DNA of 64,000 nucleotides from Neocallimastix lanati (nom. inval.) (lineage: Eukaryota; Neocallimastigomycota; Neocallimastigomycetes; Neocallimastigales; Neocallimastigaceae): assembly GCA_016946835.1 (NCBI GenBank), contig JACVTC010000131.1:410001-474000 (forward strand), read 5' to 3'. Positions 57,264 to 64,000 of the stretch are shown here, piece after piece; within the stretch, counting starts at the first letter, position 1, and every line of letters starts with the position of its first letter. The notes under the pieces were generated by a model that searched no databases, was not told where the DNA came from, and worked only from the letters and a program-made list of their open reading frames with translations. The position numbers and the translations under genes are program-made.

Positions 57264-60117
57264 GTAAGTTTTTTTTTTTTTTTTTTTAATTGATTAGTTA
57301 ATAATATGATGCTGTTACTATTTATTCTTCTTATTTTCTCATTTACTAATAAATTATCAATAATATTTTATATATAATATTAATAAATAAGTAAATAAAT
57401 AAATAAATATTACTTATACACAAATTATTCAAATTATTAGTATTTAAGTTTTTTACGAATTTTTTAATATAATAATAGTTATAATAAAATTTGTGGAGTT
57501 TTCTTTTTTTTAACTATGAGTAATAAAAATTTTAAATATTTTTTATATAGAATAAAGTTTACACCATTAAAATAAATAAATGAATTTAATTTATTTGTAT
57601 TTATTATTTTCTAATTCATTAAAAAATTTTTTTTTAATTTTTTTAATCACTGTGGCTTTATTTTTTATTTTACATAAATAAAAATAAAAAAAGAAAAAAA
57701 AGAATATTAATATTAGTAATAAAAGTTTATGGGAAATTTTAAAATTATAAATAATTTTAAAAATAAAATTTAAAGGTCAGAAGATACTACGGAAGATGAT
57801 AGAATTAGACTAGAATATTTTTTTTAAAGTTATAATGACCAGCCATCCTGATTATTAATTGGCATCTAAGTATGTATATGGTTTCATTTATTATTTTATT
57901 TCTCGTCTTAAATGATTTAGTATATGTATAATATATAATAAATTATTCAAATTCAGAAAAAAAATGAAAAGTAAATAATTAATAATATAAATCATTTAAT
58001 AATACTAATTTTGAATGACAAAAAAATAAATAAATAAATAAAAATTGGCAATAAAACTTTAATTAAAAAAAAATTATAATTTAGATAATTATTAAACTTT
58101 TAACTATTCTATATTATTATTTATCATTAACATGATTATAATTTCAGATATACTATTAATAAATAATTATAAGGTATTAATGAATTATAATTATAATTAT
58201 AATATTTATAATATATTTATTTATAATTTATATATATATATTAAAATCCATATTTTCTTAGATTTTCTTAGTAGTATTTGTACTAAATAAAATATGTCAT
58301 GAAGGTTATTTATCTCTTATTATGATCTGCTTAAAATTTTAATTTTTATATTTTAGTTTTATAAAATTATACAAATTATATATATATATATTTAATTTTA
58401 TCTCTAAAATTAATTTATCTATTACTTTATTATTAATATTATTAGTTATTTAGTATTTTTTTTTATCGTTTATCTATTCTTATTTTTCTTTATATGAAAA
58501 ATAAAAATAAAAAAAAAAAAAAAGTCAATTGATAAATATTTATATTATTTCAACAAGGATTAACTATTGATGATTTTTATTTGATTATATTCAGAACTTT
58601 CACCAATGATATATATTATTTTAAATTTTTTTTTCTTAATTTTTACTGTAATGAAATATGAAATTAAAAATAAATACAGACTTCATATTTAAAGTTATTT
58701 GGTAATAACTAAATATTAATTAAAAGCTTAATTATAAAAGAATAGCAGATGTTATAAATAGGTATATGCTCATTTTTTGTTATTGTTTATTATTTTAATT
58801 ATTAATGGTAATTTTTTTTTAATGCTATCATAATAATTAATAATTAATACTTACTAATTAATAATTATTAAATATTAAAATAATAAAGAATAAAGAATAA
58901 AGAATAAAGAATAAATAAATAATAAATAATAATAAATAATTAATAATAAATAATAATAAATAATAATAAATAATAATAAATAATAAATAATATTATTCAT
59001 TTTAATCATAATATTAATACAACAAATAATTTATTATATACAATTAATATATTATAAAGTTAAAAATAATTGAATAAAATAAAAGTTTTTAGTTGGATTT
59101 CAAAAAGTTTAAATTTGACAGAATTATTGAGTAATTATCCTAATTTGCTATACTAAATGAATATATTTATTATTTTATTTATTTATTATATTTATTATAT
59201 ATTTAATATAAATTTTAAAGTTTTATATTTATAAATTTTTTTATTTCCCCATTACCCCCTTTTTTTAAGGGTATTTAATTTAACACAAAAAAAAAATAAT
59301 TAATAATAAAAAAATAAAAAAAAATAAAATAAAATATAAAATATAATATAATATAAAATGAAATAAAAAAATAAAAATTGTTAAAATAATAAAAATTAAA
59401 AATATATATATATATAAAAAATAAAAAAATAAAAAAATAAAAAACAATATAAAATAATATAAAATAATATAAAATAAGAAATAAAGAATAAAAAATGTAA
59501 AAATTAAAAAAATATAAAAATATAAAAATATAAAATTATTAGAACTATAGGATATAAAATATTTTTTTTTTATGGCAAAAAAATTTTTTTTTATACAATT
59601 ATTTTTATTTATTTTAATAAAAATTCATTATTAAAAAATTTTAAAATAATTAACAATAGTAAAAAATATATATATATATATTAGATTTCAATAATAATAA
59701 TTTTTTTAAATTAAATTTGACTTATTAATACTAAATAAAAAAAAAAGTTAATATCATTCACTAATCACTTAATTCTTATTCTTCTTCATATTCTTCATAT
59801 TCTTTCTTATTCATATTATTCATATTAAAAAAAGTGGGCAAAATTTTTAATTAAAAGTATTTCACTTTTGATTAATAAGAAATATTACCACATGAATGAA
59901 TATCAGAATCTTTTTTCTAATTTCACTGTAAATAAAAAATTTGAAAATATAACATATAATAATTTAGTTTTAATCATTCATTTTTTTTTTATATCAATTA
60001 ACAATATCTGTATCAATCATAAATTTTATTAATGATATTCATAGTAAATCTTTTAATTTATACTAATAAAACATATAAAAATTAATATAGAATACATTTT
60101 ATTTTTAAATATAAATA

Positions 60118-60285
60118 TATTTTATTTTATTTTATTTTATTCTTATTTTATTTTATTTTATTTTATTCTATTTTATTTTATTCTATTCTATTCTATTTTA
60201 TTTTATTTTATTTTATTTTATTTTATTTTATTCTTATTTTATTTTATTCTTATTTTTTTTATTTTATTCTTATTTTTTTTTTTAA
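60118..60285. repeat. TTTTA pentanucleotide array with TTCTA and TTCTTA variants
   Basis: About 30 units of TTTTA with interspersed C-containing variants. The variants recur in small groups, which indicates local reduplication. Confidence 0.85.
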
Positions 60286-63200
60286 TATACATATAGTTAA
60301 AAAATTAATTCAGAAGAACATATGCTTTTCAAATATAATATCAATTACATTAAATATGCCCTTAACATTATAAATGAATATTATTGAACAAATTTAAAAT
60401 TTTTTTTTAAAATTTATTTATTAATTAATAACTAATTTTAATTTAAATGAAAAAAAAAAAATTATTATTTCAACGCTTTTTTTATCATCATTATTTGATA
60501 AAAAAAATATTTTATATATATAAAAAACCTTTTTATTATTATTATTATTATTATTATTCAACCATTAACAAATATTAATTATTAATTATTATTATTATTA
60601 TTATTATTCAACTATTAATAACAAATAATTAAATATTAATTTATTATTCAATTACTATTATTCAATTTAAAAAAAAAAATTTTTTTATTTTATTCAATTT
60701 CAATTTAAAAAAATTTTTTTTTTTTTAATTTTATTTTATTTTAATTGTTATTTAATTTAATTTAATTTATATAGATAATTTCCTTTTTTATTAAAAAAAT
60801 AAAGTTTTTTCTTTTTACTTAAATAGCTTAATATATATTATTTATTGTATAATATAATACATTTCAATACTATTTTTGACCAATAAAATTATTAAATCAA
60901 TGTGACTTTGAATTTTATATTTTAATATATTTACATCATTTTTTTTTTTTTTGGTTCAAATATTTTGACATATCCTATCAAAAGTAACAAAGAAACAAGG
61001 TATTCTTACATTAATGTATACATTGAATGGAAACTACATAAATAATTGTCTTTTTTTATTAATACTATAAAATAAAATATTATAAAATATTATAAATTAT
61101 ATTAAATATATTAACATTTAATAATAAATATTGAGATATAAAATATAAAAATATAAAAATATAAAATATTATAAAAGCAGTTAAAACTAAATTAAAAATA
61201 GAAAAACAGCAAAATTTATTTTTATTTTTATTTATAATGTTTAATTTTCATTTAAATTTTTTTATTAAGAAAAATAGATAATATAAAAAAAAAAATATAT
61301 ATAATTGAAAAAAAGAAAATATTATAATAAATGTAAATCTTTATATATATAAAGGAAAATTAAAAGATGTTTTTTTTTGTTTGTTTGTTTGTTTTTTGTT
61401 AAATATTTATGTAGATAATTCAGATACACCTAAATGAAAACTGAAAATGCATAATTCAACTTATGACTTTTTAATTAATTTAATCATTTTGACTAGGAAA
61501 GAATTATTAAATACTATCTTATTTATCTATCTATTTCATTTCATCTTATTTTATTTAATTTTATTTTATATAAATATTTAAATATATGTAAATCAAAATA
61601 TAATAAAATAATTGTTTAGCTACTTCATGAACATTTTTGTATTTTATAAATTTTTATTTAAATAATTATATAAAAATAATAAAAATAATAATTAATAATT
61701 GAATAATTGATAGTAATTGAGTAATAAATAATAACAAAATCATAATTTACATAATAAAATTTATTATATTTAATGAGTATTTTCTTCTTTATATGAAGAT
61801 ATATTTAAAGGCTTATTCTTTTTTTTTTTTTTTTTTTTTTATTAAATAATTTCACTTTAATGTTTTTAAATAATATAATAATATTAATAATAATATAATT
61901 AATAAATAATTATTAAATATTAAATAAATAAAAATAAATAATAAAAGAAAATGCATGAGAAAATATTAGTTTAATCTAATTGATAATTATATTATTAGTA
62001 AACATATATTAATATATTATTTATAATTTATTTACAAATAATATTAATACATAAAATTTTATTTATATCTTAAAAGAATTTTTTTTTTTTTTTAGTTTTT
62101 TTAGTTAATTTAAAGCAAATACATTTTTTTCTTTTTTAATAATTGCATGGTTATATGGAATTATTTATTATTTATTATTCATTATTTACTTATTATTTAC
62201 TATTTATTATTTATTATTCATTATTTATTACTTATTATTCAATATTTATTAATAATCTATTATTTCATATGACATAACAAAAAATTTTTAGGACTGAAAT
62301 TATAATAAACAATGTTTTTATATAAATATTATTATCATTTTTATTATATATCTTAATACAGACTCTACTAATATTAATAAAAATTTATATTTTTTAATCT
62401 TTATTTTTTATTTTTTATCATCATAGTCATTTTTTTGTATTATTCTCTTATTTAATATTTATGTTTTTTCTTTTTAATCATTTACTATTGTAATTGTTAA
62501 AATAAATCTTTTAAACACTTTTTTAAACATATTTATTTTTTAATTATATCACTTTTTCTAATTTTAAAGTTTTTATTTGTATATTTATTCAATATTTTAC
62601 ATTCTTAATTTTTTTTTTTTTTTTTTGGATAAAAAATGGAGGAATAACTCAAGATGAATTTATATAATAATATAAATTTATTCCATACATAATAATTAAT
62701 AATATGACCTTGATCAAAATTATATTTTTTTTTTAATTTCAAATAAATAAATAAATAAATAATAATCAATCATCAATAACATTAAGAAAAAATTGAAAAA
62801 TACAATTAGGTATGATAATCCTTTTTAATACAATTATATCATATATTTATGTAAATACTTTAAATTTATGTTGACATTATTTATTATTTCAAATTTTATT
62901 GGATATAAATGAATATAATGACTTGTATTAATGAAATACACATGATTATTTAAGAAAAAATAAATTATAAAGTAAAAAAAAATATTAAATAAAAATATAT
63001 ATAAATAGATGGATGAATAAATAAATAAAATATTATTTTGATATATATTTTCAATTGAAATAATATAAATTTTATATTGATTAAAATATATATAAATATA
63101 TTCTTAATATATTAATATATATACTGAAATAATAAATGGAAATCGTTGACAATTATAGTTATCAACAAAAGATGCTGATTTAAAAATATTGGTTGCTGAG

Positions 63201-64000
63201 GCTTTATTTTTACTTCAACTTCAATTGTTATTGCATATATTTTTATATTTATATATAATTTATATATGTTTAATATTTTTATTATTTATATATATTATAT
63301 ATTATATATTTACATTTATTGTTTTCAATTAATAATAAAAATTACTATATTCTTATATAAATAAAATATGAAAGTTTATATATTTAATTTTTTTTATATT
63401 TATTTGTTTTTTAATTTTTAAAAAAATTAATATAATAAAATAAAATAAAATTAAATAAGAAAAATAAAAAAAAGCTTATAATTAAATATAAATATTTAAA
63501 TTTAATAATATAAATATTATATTCGTATAAGTTTGAAGACTATTACAATATATTTCATTTTGTATTATTTAGAATATTTCTATTAATGTATAATAAAAAA
63601 ATTATATACATATTATAATATATTAAATATATTAATGTATATTATAATATATTGTATACAATATAAATTATAAAAAAAATTAAAAAAAATTATTAATATA
63701 TCAATTTTATAAAGAAATAAGATTTTTTATATCAAAATATGTATGGCATATTTAATTATATTATATTACACAATATATTATTAATATATATTGTTCTAAA
63801 TTGAAAAATTTTTTTAGAATTATATATAACATTAATAAATTTAATAAATAAGAATAGTAATATAATAAATAGAAGCTAAAATTTTATTTTTTATGTACAT
63901 AATCAATATAATCATTTCTATATATTAAAATATACTATAATATATAATGTCAATAAAAAAGGATAAACTTTTTTCAATATTTAAATGCCATCAAATATAA

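Larger units (their letters stand above)
54897..64000. other. Gene desert of A/T repeats to the window end
   Basis: About 9 kb without a supportable gene or RNA. It contains (ATT)n at about 55130-55155, poly-T tracts (55186-55216, 55517-55540, 56209-56233), AAAAAT runs (57105-57263), AATAAAG/AATA runs (58880-58990), a TTTTA/TTCTA block (60118-60285) and short ATT runs (60535-60610). Frames at 56120-56380 and 56770-56958 are Phe/Ile/Tyr/Lys low complexity. A slightly more complex patch at 57770-57890 (CAGAAGATACTACGGAAGATG, GACCAGCCATCCTGAT) has no recognisable product. Confidence 0.5.

Noticed and set aside
63168-63330. Short protein-like reading KDADLKILVAEALFLLQLQ
   Set aside because: No start, no splice partner and it dissolves into Ile/Tyr low complexity; too short to support.

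Overview
The window looks like nuclear DNA of a very AT-rich eukaryote, most likely an early-diverging fungus of the anaerobic gut-fungus type (Neocallimastigomycota). This is an inference. It rests on intergenic DNA made almost wholly of A and T, long A/T homopolymers and short tandem repeats, small GT-AG introns, asparagine-rich proteins, a Gcn4-type bZIP factor, and a polynucleotide kinase/phosphatase without an FHA domain. Another AT-rich lineage such as a social amoeba is not excluded.

The first 20 kb carry the host genes. They are: a three-exon gene for a Cys-Ser-Pro-Gln repeat protein with a hydrophobic N-terminus (98-2061, minus); a small acidic protein starting Met-Gly (2902-3381, minus); a seven-exon cactin (5735-8411, plus); an RNase P/MRP Rpr2/Rpp21/Snm1-type subunit (10595-11344, plus); a ten-exon polynucleotide 3'-phosphatase/5'-kinase (14005-17665, minus) with a hexanucleotide satellite in one intron; a two-exon EF-hand protein (19221-19842, minus); and a tRNA-Arg(CCT) (20518-20590, minus). 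Every multi-exon model was checked by codon phase: exon lengths add up to whole codons and each junction stays in frame. Splicing (cactin), tRNA/rRNA processing (Rpr2 family) and DNA end repair (PNKP) are unrelated housekeeping jobs, so there is no functional cluster.

From 20.6 to 29.8 kb there are no genes. This stretch holds at least four copies of a short non-autonomous inverted-repeat element (MITE-like) whose ends read roughly ATTTCGCAATGTGGCGTAT. At 29773-31320 (minus) lies an intronless Gcn4/CpcA-like bZIP gene.

From 31.3 to 64 kb I see no convincing host gene. This desert holds a possible decayed retroelement fossil (about 40.8-42.3 kb), a nest of two MITE families (44.5-45.4 kb), two unidentified islands of higher GC that each run into a simple-sequence tail (45.6-46.4 kb), three copies of a roughly 0.6-0.7 kb noncoding repeat, and a nearly full-length Ty1/copia-family LTR retrotransposon (48880-54305). 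The copia element has two 253-bp LTRs that differ at about six positions, and a primer-binding site matching the 5' half of a tRNA-Lys. It is a fairly young but broken copy. Its flanks do not match each other, which points to a rearrangement among the surrounding repeats.
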